In this document: piece after piece, positions 1-7,705 of the stretch
Layout of the letters: each line of letters opens with the position of its first letter
How positions within the stretch are numbered: position 1 is the stretch's first letter
Assembly (NCBI GenBank): GCA_036939975.1
Contig: JALLPB010001357.1
Span: 1 to 10,194 of the forward strand
DNA: 10,194 nucleotides
DNA from: Cyclostephanos tholiformis
Lineage: Eukaryota; Bacillariophyta; Thalassiosirophyceae; Thalassiosirales; Thalassiosiraceae
Direction of reading: 5' to 3'
Translations under genes and position numbers: made by a program
Notes under the pieces: model-generated
Seen by the model: the letters and a program-made list of their open reading frames with translations, nothing else
The model's database searches: none
Told to the model about the DNA's origin: nothing

Positions 1-311
1 TTTAGATAGATTTAGTGTCTGGTTCTTAAACCCCGGTGGTTCTTAAACCCCGACAGCTACGGTAGTGTGGTTTTTCGCGCAACGCCCCGTCCGAACGATT
101 ATTGAAAAAAAATGAAAAATTGTTGAAGGTGACGTTCATGAACAAACTCATGGCGAACGGTCAAAGAATCTGTCAAACGCAAAAACTGCGCCACCCGATA
201 AAATGCGAGCTCGCATAATACAGTTCACTAATATTCTGAAACATAATCCACCGACAGTCGTCAAACACACCAAATCAAGCTCTGGGAAGAATCGAAGGTA
301 ACAGTGATAGC
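1..311 (+). promoter_or_regulatory. Upstream region of gene 1 (putative promoter/5'UTR)
   Basis: This stretch has no credible gene. It is AT-rich from about 100 to 125. It holds a TGACGT core at 130-135, the motif bound by many bZIP factors, including algal aureochromes. Directly overlapping is the perfect palindrome gttcatgaac at 134-143, about 170 bp upstream of the start codon. Use of these sites as operators is inference; no TATA box stands out. A 17-bp direct repeat near the left edge is listed separately. Confidence 0.35.
20..51. repeat. Short direct repeat, 17-bp spacing, two copies
   Basis: The 15-mer tggttcttaaacccc occurs at 20-34 and again, identically, at 37-51. The two copies are separated by gg. 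They lie about 260-290 bp upstream of the spondin-domain gene. They could be paired factor sites or the edge of a longer tandem array that begins outside the window. Confidence 0.7.
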
Positions 312-2162
312 ATGAAGCCGGTGGCGATACTCCTTTCGCTTGCAATAAGCGCCACCGCGGAAAGACCCGTGGGCGAAGTCATGGGAAGTGTCCGGGGTAG
401 GAAATTAGTTACGAAAAAAACCAAACATAATGCGGCGTCATCAAGAGTGGGTAATAAAAGAAGACAGACGTTGAACAAGAAAGATCTAATCGACAAGACA
501 TCATCGCCGCCAAGTCTGAATCTCAAGGAGAGCACACATAGCGCAGCACGACAAGAACTCTCAAGGCGAAACGTCATTGGTGATAAACTCCACAGGGCGC
601 TCGTCAAGAAAAATGGTCGTGTAGTTAATGAGGAGACCCAGACGAAGAGGCCACAACAAGATCCAGCCAACAAGGAACAACTAGATCGCAAGTTAATGAA
701 GGCCAAGTCGTTTAAGGAAGGATACGGAGGCAACTTGGATGACAATCATGACTATGACTGGTATGACGACGACATGCCTGTCGGTGGATCTAGCCAGGGA
801 GGCTTCTTTGGCAAGGCGTACAAGAGTGTATATGGCTCTGGCAGCGGCGGCTCTAGCAAGTCTGGCAAGTATGGCGTAAGGAGCGGCGGCTCCGGCAAGT
901 CTGGCAAGTATGGCGTAAAGAGCGGTGGCAGCGGCGACACGTGCGGTGACTATCACTATGTCGAGGTCACTAACCTCTCCTTTCAACAGTCCTTCTCTGA
1001 AATCTTCATCATGACGGCAGAGCATGAAGTCACTGAATGGTTGCCCATATATGTCGTTGGCAACCACTCCAACAATGCCCTGGCCAGTCTTGCTAGGGAT
1101 GCCGATGCATCAGAGATGCAGGAGCGGTACATGTACCGAAAGGGCGTGGAGCAAGTGAAGATATTCAGTGAATTCGACCAATATGACTCTGAACAGAAGT
1201 TCCTCCAAGGTGGTGCTACGGCGAAGTTTAAGGTCAGCACAAGTGGATACGGACATCGGTTGAGCATTGCCGTTGGCTTGCCATTCACGAACGATGGTGC
1301 CGCGGTATTGCAGGGTGTAGACATCTATGATGGAGCCGAGTACCTTGTCCCGCCTATTGACGTCGGTGTTGAGGCGAACATTCAAACTTGTTGGTCTGTG
1401 GCCGCCACACAGGACGACTTCCCCCCCCAATCTACATGCTCAGACAAAGAGGAATCCGATGAAAATTTTAACGATCTCCCGGGGGAGGGCTTTGTGCACA
1501 TGCACCGTGGCATCCAAGACCTCGACGATAAGTCTGACCTAGAGGACTTATTGCTCTTCCCAGAGTGCGACGACGTTCTCAGTGAGAGCGAACTGAAAGG
1601 GTCTGAACGTTTTGCAAGATACTTTTACAAGAATGGATTCGATGATGATTTTCTGCTTTGCGATACACTCAACACAGGAAGCTCGATCTGTGGTAATCCA
1701 CGAGACGATGAAAGCTTCCTTAGGGTAGTCGACAACTTCGATGACTACGCAGATAATCGCTACGTATTTCTCGCAAAAGAGAGCGATGATTTTGACGATT
1801 TTTGCGATAAAATCTCAGAAGCCAACAAGGATCTCGAGGCCTTATTCGATACGCTTGAGCCATGGCTTTTTGATTGGCGTAACGAGATCATGCATGTTAA
1901 AATAAATTGCGGCTATGATCCATTGGGCAGGAATTCATGGAATGATAACAGTAACAGGTTCGAAGATTTAAACGATGAAGATGACGACGATGATGACGAT
2001 GATGATGACAAAGAGGAGGATAAGGAAAAAAGGCTTGGGGGAGCGTTATCGTTTGAGTCATTGAACGTCGCTGGTATTGCGCCTCAAAATGTAAGTAGTG
2101 TCGAGCCAGTGAATGGTACGAAGCCAGCGGTTGCATTGATAGAGGGTGGTCCTAAAAACTAG
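312..2162 (+). CDS. Secreted lysine-rich protein with bacterial-type spondin domain
   Basis: This is a single-exon gene of 616 aa. Residues 1-16 form a signal peptide (short n-region, hydrophobic core, ATA before the predicted cut), so the product should enter the secretory route. Residues 28-130 are Lys/Arg-rich with RXL motifs at 30-32, 95-97 and 126-128. Residues 175-209 are Gly/Ser/Lys/Tyr-rich and include a 13-aa tandem repeat. Residues about 213-405 resemble the spondin domain of bacterial and algal secreted proteins. Landmarks are VTNLSFQQSF at the start, TND at 326-328, DVGVEAN at 350-356 and VHMHRGI at 395-401. Residues 406-616 are acidic, carry scattered cysteines (419, 450, 460, 498, 533) and a ten-Asp run at 557-566, and match nothing I recognise. 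Spondin domains typically act in extracellular matrix or adhesion. A cell-wall or surface role is inference. The ATG at 312 is chosen because the signal peptide begins there. Confidence 0.85.
   Translation: MKPVAILLSLAISATAERPVGEVMGSVRGRKLVTKKTKHNAASSRVGNKRRQTLNKKDLIDKTSSPPSLNLKESTHSAARQELSRRNVIGDKLHRALVKKNGRVVNEETQTKRPQQDPANKEQLDRKLMKAKSFKEGYGGNLDDNHDYDWYDDDMPVGGSSQGGFFGKAYKSVYGSGSGGSSKSGKYGVRSGGSGKSGKYGVKSGGSGDTCGDYHYVEVTNLSFQQSFSEIFIMTAEHEVTEWLPIYVVGNHSNNALASLARDADASEMQERYMYRKGVEQVKIFSEFDQYDSEQKFLQGGATAKFKVSTSGYGHRLSIAVGLPFTNDGAAVLQGVDIYDGAEYLVPPIDVGVEANIQTCWSVAATQDDFPPQSTCSDKEESDENFNDLPGEGFVHMHRGIQDLDDKSDLEDLLLFPECDDVLSESELKGSERFARYFYKNGFDDDFLLCDTLNTGSSICGNPRDDESFLRVVDNFDDYADNRYVFLAKESDDFDDFCDKISEANKDLEALFDTLEPWLFDWRNEIMHVKINCGYDPLGRNSWNDNSNRFEDLNDEDDDDDDDDDDKEEDKEKRLGGALSFESLNVAGIAPQNVSSVEPVNGTKPAVALIEGGPKN
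861..938 (+). repeat. 39-bp in-frame tandem repeat (13 aa x 2)
   Basis: Two adjacent 39-bp units at 861-899 and 900-938 encode SGKYGVRSGGSGK and SGKYGVKSGGSGD within the linker ahead of the spondin domain. The preceding residues (SGSGGSSK) look like a decayed third unit. Unit length is a multiple of three, so copy number can change without breaking the frame. Confidence 0.85.
1962..2030 (+). repeat. GAY trinucleotide tract encoding poly-Asp
   Basis: A run of gat/gac codons encodes ten consecutive Asp residues (557-566), flanked by further Asp/Glu and then Lys. It is an imperfect trinucleotide repeat near the C-terminus of the spondin-domain protein and is likely length-polymorphic. Confidence 0.8.
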
Positions 2163-2585
2163 GCCGTTTTTCTGGTCTGAGCATGCCTATCTTGATGATC
2201 CATAGATAGTTGATATGGCCTCTACTTTCATGATGTGTTCTGTGAATGTTTTGAATAATTTGGATGCTCATCCTTCCTTCATAAATTAGAAGACTTCGTC
2301 ATATTTTTGGCAAGTATGACTTACTCCAGTGCACCCCTAAGTCGCTGAATACACAATATTATGTTGTAACTTTCCTTTTGAAGTTCTGCCATTCTCATGG
2401 TAATATCCCATGAATAGATGATCAGCTGCCGCCATTTTGTTGCCTGTGCAGATCACAGGTACGATACAACATTTGGATGCTACTTAGGTAGGAGGGGAGT
2501 ACGATAACGCATAATATTATTTTTAGCGTACATCATAATATTATTATTTTATTGACAGAAAAATAATGAAGGATTAGAGGACAAG
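2163..2585. promoter_or_regulatory. Intergenic region: gene 1 3' end and bioA promoter
   Basis: I see no gene here. The left part should hold the 3'UTR of the spondin-domain gene; no strong AATAAA signal is evident, the nearest being ataaatt at about 2281. The right end is AT-rich and carries cataatattatt twice, at 2510-2521 and 2534-2545. These copies are 24 bp apart and end about 40 bp before the bioA start codon, a plausible promoter element. Function is inferred from position only. Confidence 0.35.
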
Positions 2586-4402
2586 ATGAACGTCATAATC
2601 ACCTCAGCAAACCGATCTGTACGGCGATGTAACTCAATCCGCCGTTTCCTTTCCACGGTCACGGCCGCCAGTGACTGCTCCTATACCAGGATCCACCAGA
2701 GGGGCCATTGCAGCGAAAAGAACGATGTCGCCAGCACATCGAATTCGTCGCCTTTATTCCAATCTGAAGTCTGCCAGTGTCCCGATCCGCGATCCTGCCC
2801 CAATGCATGTGAAACCCTCCTCCACATAGATCGACATCACGTCCTCCATCCCTACACGTCCATGGTCGATCCACTGTCGACGTTTCCAGTTCAGAGTGCG
2901 ATTGGAGTGCATATCAAATTAAACGATGGTCGGAATCTGGTCGATGGCATGTCCAGTTGGTGGGCGACCGTGCACGGATATCGGAATCCTGTATTGGATC
3001 AAGCCATGAAAGATCAGATGGAGAGTTCCATGAGTCACGTCATGTTCGGTGGGCTGACTCATCGTCCGGCGGTGGAATTGGCCGCGAGATTATTACAGTT
3101 GGTGAATAATGATCACAACATTTTTCCATCGACAATAACAGCAACGACAAACCCCACAGTTGTAAAGGATGGACGCAAGGTGTCGTCATTATTACATGAT
3201 TCCTCCTTGGACTTGGAGAAAATGCGAAACAAGTATCACCTTACGAAAGTATTCTTTAGCGATTCCGGTAGCATTGCCGTCGAGGTGAGGAGCTATATCA
3301 ACAAAATGTGATTCTTTGACCACACGCGCTATCGCAGTGTATTGATTTTGATGTTTGTTTTCCCGCGAAGGTGGCAATGAAAATGGCTATCCAATATTGG
3401 TCTCACGAACATCCTGGGAAGAACAAATTCCTATCGTTCCGCAATGGATACCATGGCGATACCATGGGCGCGATGAGTGTTTGCGATCCCATAAATGGAA
3501 TGCATTCCATGTTCGCTGGGGTTTTGGCCACTCAGCTTTTCGTCACCTCTCCCACGGGTCCTCGTCCATCGCACTCTCGGAAAACTCTAGCGCAGATAGA
3601 AATTATGCTGCAAGGACATCATCACGAGTTGGCTGCCGTCATCATGGAACCGATCGTGCAGGGCGCGGGGGGTATGAAATTTTACCACCCGCAAGTCTTG
3701 AAGAAGGTTCGCGAATTATGTGACCGGTACGGCGTGCTGTTGATATTTGATGAAATTGCAACGGGCTTTGGAAGGACGGGAACACTGTTTGCTGGGTGGC
3801 AGGGGGGAGAATCCTACAAGCCTTGGTCGTCTCTTGATGGCGAAGACATCGACGACGACGACCAGAGTAGCGACAAGAATCATCTGGAAGATGATGGAAT
3901 AGTATACCCGGACATTCTCTGCCTCGGTAAGGCGCTCACAGGCGGATACGTGACGCTCGGGGCCACGCTCACTACGAGAGAAGTGGCGCGCGGAATCTCT
4001 TTGGGTGGAGGAGTATTCATGCATGGACCCACCTTCATGGCCAATCCGTTAGCTTGCTCGGTGTCACTTGCATCTGTTAATTTACTGATGTCGTCGCCGT
4101 GGGAGGAACGGGTAAGGAAGGTGGAAAGAGAATTGATCGAGCATATGTCTCCTTTGGCGGACTTAAACTCAACGGTGCGAGAAGTGAGGGTGCTCGGCGC
4201 CATTGGTGTGTGTGAACTGCACAAGGGATTAGACAGAGATGCGATGGCGCGAGTGCAACGACAACTGGTAGAAGAAGGAGTTTGGCTACGTCCCTTTGGA
4301 AAATTGCTGTACACGATGCCCCCATTCAACTGTGAAGAACTGAGCGACGAGCACGTCAAAAAAATAGGACAGGCCATGTTCAAGGTCGCACAAAGCTTAT
4401 AG
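2586..4402 (+). CDS. bioA: Adenosylmethionine-8-amino-7-oxononanoate aminotransferase (DAPA synthase, BioA)
   Basis: Two exons, 2586-3284 and 3371-4402, give 576 aa. The enzyme is a PLP-dependent class III aminotransferase that moves an amino group from S-adenosylmethionine to KAPA, making DAPA in biotin synthesis. It follows E. coli BioA closely: HPYTSM (Y90), DGMSSWWA (W125/126), SHVMFGGLTH, FFSDSGS, NGYHGDT (Y260), EPIVQGAGG, FDEIATGFGRTG (D360), CLGKALTGG with the Schiff-base Lys420, FMHGPTFMANP (T454) and WLRPFGK (R540). All expected active-site residues appear present. The first ~30 residues are Arg/Ser-rich without acids, like a mitochondrial presequence. That agrees with the mitochondrial location known for plant DAPA aminotransferase. 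Extras relative to the ~430-aa bacterial enzyme are the N-terminus with CQCPDPRSCPNAC at 63-75, an insert at about 174-218 and an acidic insert at about 378-411. No BioD domain is fused, unlike plant BIO3-BIO1. Confidence 0.95.
3285..3370 (+). other. Intron of bioA (86 bp, GT-AG, phase 0)
   Basis: The donor is GAG|gtgagg and the acceptor is gcgaag|GTGGCA. Removal joins SDSGSIAVE to VAMKMAIQYW, which reproduces the conserved BioA motif. Reading through instead hits a stop at 3309-3311. The intron has a T-rich stretch before the acceptor. Confidence 0.93.
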
Positions 4403-5178
4403 AGTTCGTCTATATTACAATTAGATCATTGCCTTAAACAGCAAGTGACCAGATATGCCTAGATGGCATTTCTCTCTTGGCTGCCACGCCTCCGTGTTTT
4501 TATTTGTGGCTTCCATTCCTCCTTTTTTCTGTGGTCGCCTCTGATTTATGTTCATGTGTCTTCCGTGCTTGTTCCATCCTTGTTCCCAATTCTCCTGCCA
4601 CGCTTCACAGTTGGCATCGGATTCTTTGTTGGGTCAATCATTCCTCGGTGCCTACTTCTGAAGGTGTCAGTTGATACCTGCGCCTGATCAGTGTGTGACC
4701 AACCCGTTGTTTATTCAGAATGATGAAACCAAGCAAAGTTTCCAGGCCAATCTTAAACATCGACGTCGACGAAGGCGGAGAGGAGATACTTCTATTTGAA
4801 AATAATGAGAAGTGAAGCGTAGGGGCAGGAGAGGGAATTTTATTTTTCGATCATTAAATTCATCTCACACCGTCCATCCCCGTCCACTACACTGAGTGTA
4901 AGGGAAGACCACTGAAGTGGTCGTCTCTGCAGTCGTCGCAGCGGTGGTCGGTGTTCGTCGGTCGTATCTGCGGTCGCCTCGAAGGTGTTCGTCTCTGCAA
5001 TCGTCGTGGCGGTGATCATCTCCGCGGTCGTCATCGTGGCGGTTTTCGTTGAATTCTCTTGTTTGCAGCTTGGACATTCTAGGTTGGCTCAGTTGGCAGC
5101 AAAGGCAAGAACACGAAAGTGATAGTCTCTGCAGTTGTTGCAGTGGTGGTTTATTACCAACATGAATGCCTTACTCGT
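4403..5178. other. Intergenic region between convergent genes
   Basis: This 776-bp stretch separates the 3' ends of bioA (+) and the CRT-like gene (-). A 74-codon hydrophobic frame at 4463-4687 has no recognisable domain and is probably chance. Two adjacent perfect inverted repeats lie at 4888-4900 (6-bp arms, 1-nt loop) and 4907-4922 (7-bp arms, 2-nt loop). From about 4923 a degenerate repeat tract follows. No tRNA or other RNA gene is recognised. Confidence 0.5.
4923..5152. repeat. Degenerate ~30-bp repeat tract
   Basis: Variants of gtctctgcagtcgtcgcag followed by cggtggt-like sequence start at about 4923, 4991, 5018 (as atctccgcggtcgtc) and again at 5125 after a unique gap. A more decayed copy starts near 4964 (tatctgcggtcgcctc). 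Spacing is about 27-34 bp. The tract looks like an eroded minisatellite in the 3' intergenic space; no coding role is supported. Confidence 0.55.
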
Positions 5179-7287
5179 TTAAAGAGGAGTGAGTAACAAT
5201 GGTTCCGCCAAGGAAGACGACGCGAGCGATTCATTCCCATCGTGAAAAACGGGCGCATCCCACTCAAATCGCTCCTCGGTCATGGATGCGGAGGGACTGG
5301 TTTTACCTTCCCACCACGATAAGCGAGTGACGCCCCTGCGCCAGCGAATCCCCGCGCATTCGCCGCCCAAACGGTATGCGGACAAACCCAATAATATGAT
5401 TCCAAGCCCCGCTATGTCGGAATCCTTCAATGGCGTCGACCCTGGGATGAAGGGCAGGGAAAACACCAGGTTCCCTATTGGCACCATGACCGTGGATGCC
5501 ATGAACAATACATTGGCGGAGCCAAATCTGCTCGCGAAAATAGGCGAAATACATAAGAAAACAACATTTCATCCAATGCATCCATCCCAGGCGCGTGCAT
5601 CGATGCAAACATTAAAATGACACGCGATTTACTCACTTGAGGATGTAAACAATGAGGACATTAAAGCAGACGTTGAAGACGAGGAATACATTCACGTAGA
5701 GAGGCGCCCAGTGACATTGATCGTCCGGATGACAACCGGACGTGATGGAGGCAATCCCAAAATAACACTTGATGCCGTCGACAATATTGCTCGGCAAATC
5801 GCGTGGCGTTACGGGCGGGTTGGAGGTCATGCCGGCGGGCAAGCTCAGCGCGATCGAGAAAAGGAGTTGGAAAACTGCCACCCATCCGTTTAAGAAGATT
5901 GGATCGATGCTCCTGCCATCACGCGATCCGACGCCGTTCAGCTTCATTTCCTTGTAGATGGACGAGAGCGTCATCGGAATGCATGCTAGTATCGTCATGG
6001 CAGACCAGATGAGTATGGTTGTGGTACTAGTACCAGAGGACGGCATCTCGGGCGAATCGGACGGTATCCATCGACAGAGCTCGCCGTCGTGATCGTCGTG
6101 CGGCGTCGATGACGAGGACGAGTTTCCCCCGCTTCCGACCAGTCCCTCGATGTCCATCGTCGCCGCATTCCAAAGCCGCGACAACGACGACGCCGAGGTT
6201 ACGCCGTCCCCCCCATCTCCAGTCCCGTGTCCGTCGTAACCCACGCCGTCGACTTCGCCGTCCACCCGATGACTCGCGCACCCCACCTCGGTAACCTCCT
6301 CCCCGCAGAGCGAGCAGTACTCGTCCGCATCGTATGCCACGCACGCGTAGTCCGCGTCGTGTCGACGCGTGACGAGCGGCTCCAGGACCGCGAGTATGCC
6401 CAACACGACCACGGCGGCCCCCACGTATTGGTGAATCGCGTACCTCTCCCCCTTGATCCTGTACGATAATATCATCGATATGGGTATCGCCGCCTGGGGT
6501 AGCAGTATGAGAAGGGATCCCGGGAGGTAAACGGCCGCGAATGTCAATAGCGTCCCCGCGATGCAATCGAGCAATCCCATGACGACGAATGGCCGCTTGG
6601 TCATGTTCGAAACCTCGGGGGGGATGGCGTCGTTCAGTAGGCCGTATCTGCCAACGGGTATGATGTAGGCGAAGCATAGCGGTACGTAAACGAAGCTGAT
6701 GATGCGGAGATAAGAGAGAGGGAGAGAACAATCAAGGTGAGAACGTGGAATGGAGGTGTATAACGGAAGTAAGAGCGGACGAAGAAATGACAAAAAATGA
6801 CTATCATCGAAAAAAAAAAAACGCACTTTTGTATGAGATTCATCGAATTGGGATAATTGTACATGGGTATGGCCTGCAGCTTCTGAAATATCTTATTCCC
6901 CGTCCCGACGATTACCATGAGGAGGAAGGATATGAGGAGTTTCGTCTCCCGTCGACTGCTAATTTTGTGGACGACGATGACGTTTCCATAGTCCATCGCC
7001 CCATTCATCGTCGTCGACGTCGCGTTGTCGGACGCGGCGGGAAAGTAGTTGGCGATCTCGTCGAAGAACTCCTCGTCCTCGTCGTCATCGTCATCGTAGT
7101 CGTGGCGGTAGACGCCACGAGGGGAGGTCCGGGCGGTGGACTCCGTGTAGGCTCGGCCGGCGCCGCCGTCGTCGACGTCGTCGTCGTCGTCGTCGTCGAC
7201 GCGATCCGTCGTCGACGGTTCCAATTCGAATCTGAGGCTCTCCGCCGCCATCACCGACTGTCGAGGCGATTTTTTCTTCTCAGTCAT
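5179..7287 (-). CDS. CRT-like (chloroquine-resistance-transporter family) membrane transporter
   Basis: Three exons on the minus strand (7287-6827, 6695-5637, 5527-5179) give 622 aa. It matches the CRT-like branch of the drug/metabolite transporter superfamily: VGTGNKIFQKL in TM1, NFVYVPLCFAYIIP in TM2, LPGSLLILLPQAAIPISM in TM3-4, IPMTLSSIYKE in TM6, DPIFLNGWVAVFQLLFS in TM7, and GSANVLFMASTVMVPIGN in TM8-9 with SDIAGLGIILLGLSAYRL in TM10. About ten helices are visible. Relatives include the malaria vacuolar CRT and plant plastid thiol transporters, so substrate and membrane cannot be told from sequence. The loop before TM8 keeps cysteines at 464, 475 and 481. Unusual are an acidic N-terminus (residues 30-78) and a ~114-residue hydrophilic loop (about 265-378) between TM5 and TM6. 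Family members are usually about 400-450 aa, and these extras explain the excess. I start at the ATG at 7287, because upstream sequence to 7515 is open but AT-rich and UTR-like. ATG at 7251 is an alternative. Confidence 0.9.
5528..5636 (-). other. Intron 2 of CRT-like gene (109 bp, GT-AG)
   Basis: On the minus strand the donor is CTCAA|gtgagt at 5637/5636 and the acceptor is gcgagcag|ATTTGG at 5528/5527. Splicing joins VYIL-K-FGSANVLF, the conserved CRT TM8-9 motif, and avoids the stop that directly follows the donor in the unspliced frame. Confidence 0.92.
6696..6826 (-). other. Intron 1 of CRT-like gene (131 bp, GT-AG)
   Basis: On the minus strand the donor is ATACAAAA|gtgcgt at 6827/6826 and the acceptor is catcatcag|CTTCG at 6696/6695. 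Splicing gives NLIQ-N-FVYVPLCF, the family TM2 motif. The intron has a long T run near the donor and a pyrimidine-rich tract before the acceptor. The unspliced frame stays open in places, so gene predictors could miss this intron. Confidence 0.88.
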
Positions 7288-7704
7288 CGCCTCCGCCTCC
7301 TTCCCGACCTTCTTCTTCGTCGTTATAATAAATTGGTAAATAAATTGGGGAGTGTACTTCTTCGGTGTAGTCCTCTTCTCTTTAAATAGTAATATGTGGC
7401 ATTGTTCTGCGGTGGATGACCTTTCTGGGAGAAAGAACTTCTTGATAAAAAGTTCTCTGAACGGATTTTTTCCCCTGTCCCCCACCCGCCAAAAACTCGA
7501 TGGCGCGTTCGTCATTATCTCTTACTTACTATATCAGGGGAGAGTTTAAAAAAAAAAAATTATTTTGAAAAAAAAAAATTATTTTGAAAAAAAAAATTAT
7601 TTTAGGTTAAATACTTGCTGGTCTGGCCATCGTGTTCTCCAGCGTCCTCTCTCTCCCCGACAAAAAATAATAATATTAAAAATAAAATTAATGAAGAGAG
7701 ATTG
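7288..7704. promoter_or_regulatory. Divergent intergenic region (shared promoter of CRT-like and BTB genes)
   Basis: This 417-bp AT-rich gap lies between two divergently transcribed start codons. It contains A/T-rich sequence at 7320-7350, a poly(A) array at 7548-7604, further A/T-rich sequence at 7660-7690 and a short uORF ahead of the BTB gene. The layout fits a nucleosome-depleted bidirectional promoter, which is inferred from composition and position. Confidence 0.5.
7548..7604. repeat. Three-unit poly(A)-TTATTTT tandem array
   Basis: Three head-to-tail units consist of an A run followed by TTATTTTG or TTATTTTA: 7548-7567 (A12), 7568-7586 (A11) and 7587-7604 (A10). The A run shortens by one base per unit. 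Poly(dA:dT) tracts of this kind disfavour nucleosomes. Confidence 0.9.
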
Positions 7705-7705
7705 A
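7691..7705 (+). promoter_or_regulatory. 4-codon uORF overlapping the BTB gene start
   Basis: ATG AAG AGA GAT TGA (MKRD-stop) ends at 7705, where its stop shares a base with the first main ATG (TGATG). The main start is then repeated as five consecutive ATG codons. If the transcript begins upstream, this arrangement could limit translation or allow reinitiation. The mRNA start is unknown. Confidence 0.5.

Noticed and set aside
693..1067. 124-codon Ala/Leu-rich minus-strand repeat frame
   Set aside because: It is antisense to the GSKY repeat region of the spondin-domain gene; its repeats mirror that tract.
3355..3723. 122-codon plus-strand frame overlapping bioA exon 2
   Set aside because: It is a shifted frame of the conserved aminotransferase coding sequence.
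4463..4687. 74-codon hydrophobic frame after bioA, membrane-protein-like
   Set aside because: It is T-rich intergenic sequence with no recognisable domain and no clear promoter. A short open frame is expected by chance here.
4923..5152. Possible CRISPR-like array in the intergenic repeats
   Set aside because: Units are degenerate and irregularly spaced, with no conserved repeat/unique-spacer alternation, and the context is eukaryotic.
6027..6731. 234-codon Arg-rich minus-strand frame
   Set aside because: It is a shifted frame within exon 2 of the CRT-like gene, with biased Arg content and no domain.
6745..7389. 214-codon plus-strand frame, Val/Arg-rich
   Set aside because: It is antisense to exon 1 and intron 1 of the CRT-like gene. 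Its Val runs come from the complementary poly-Asp codons.
7288..7515. N-terminal extension of the CRT-like protein from an ATG at 7515
   Set aside because: The frame is open, but the sequence is AT-rich and UTR-like, lies at the divergent promoter and has no targeting or domain signal. The ATG at 7287 is preferred, though the extension is not excluded.
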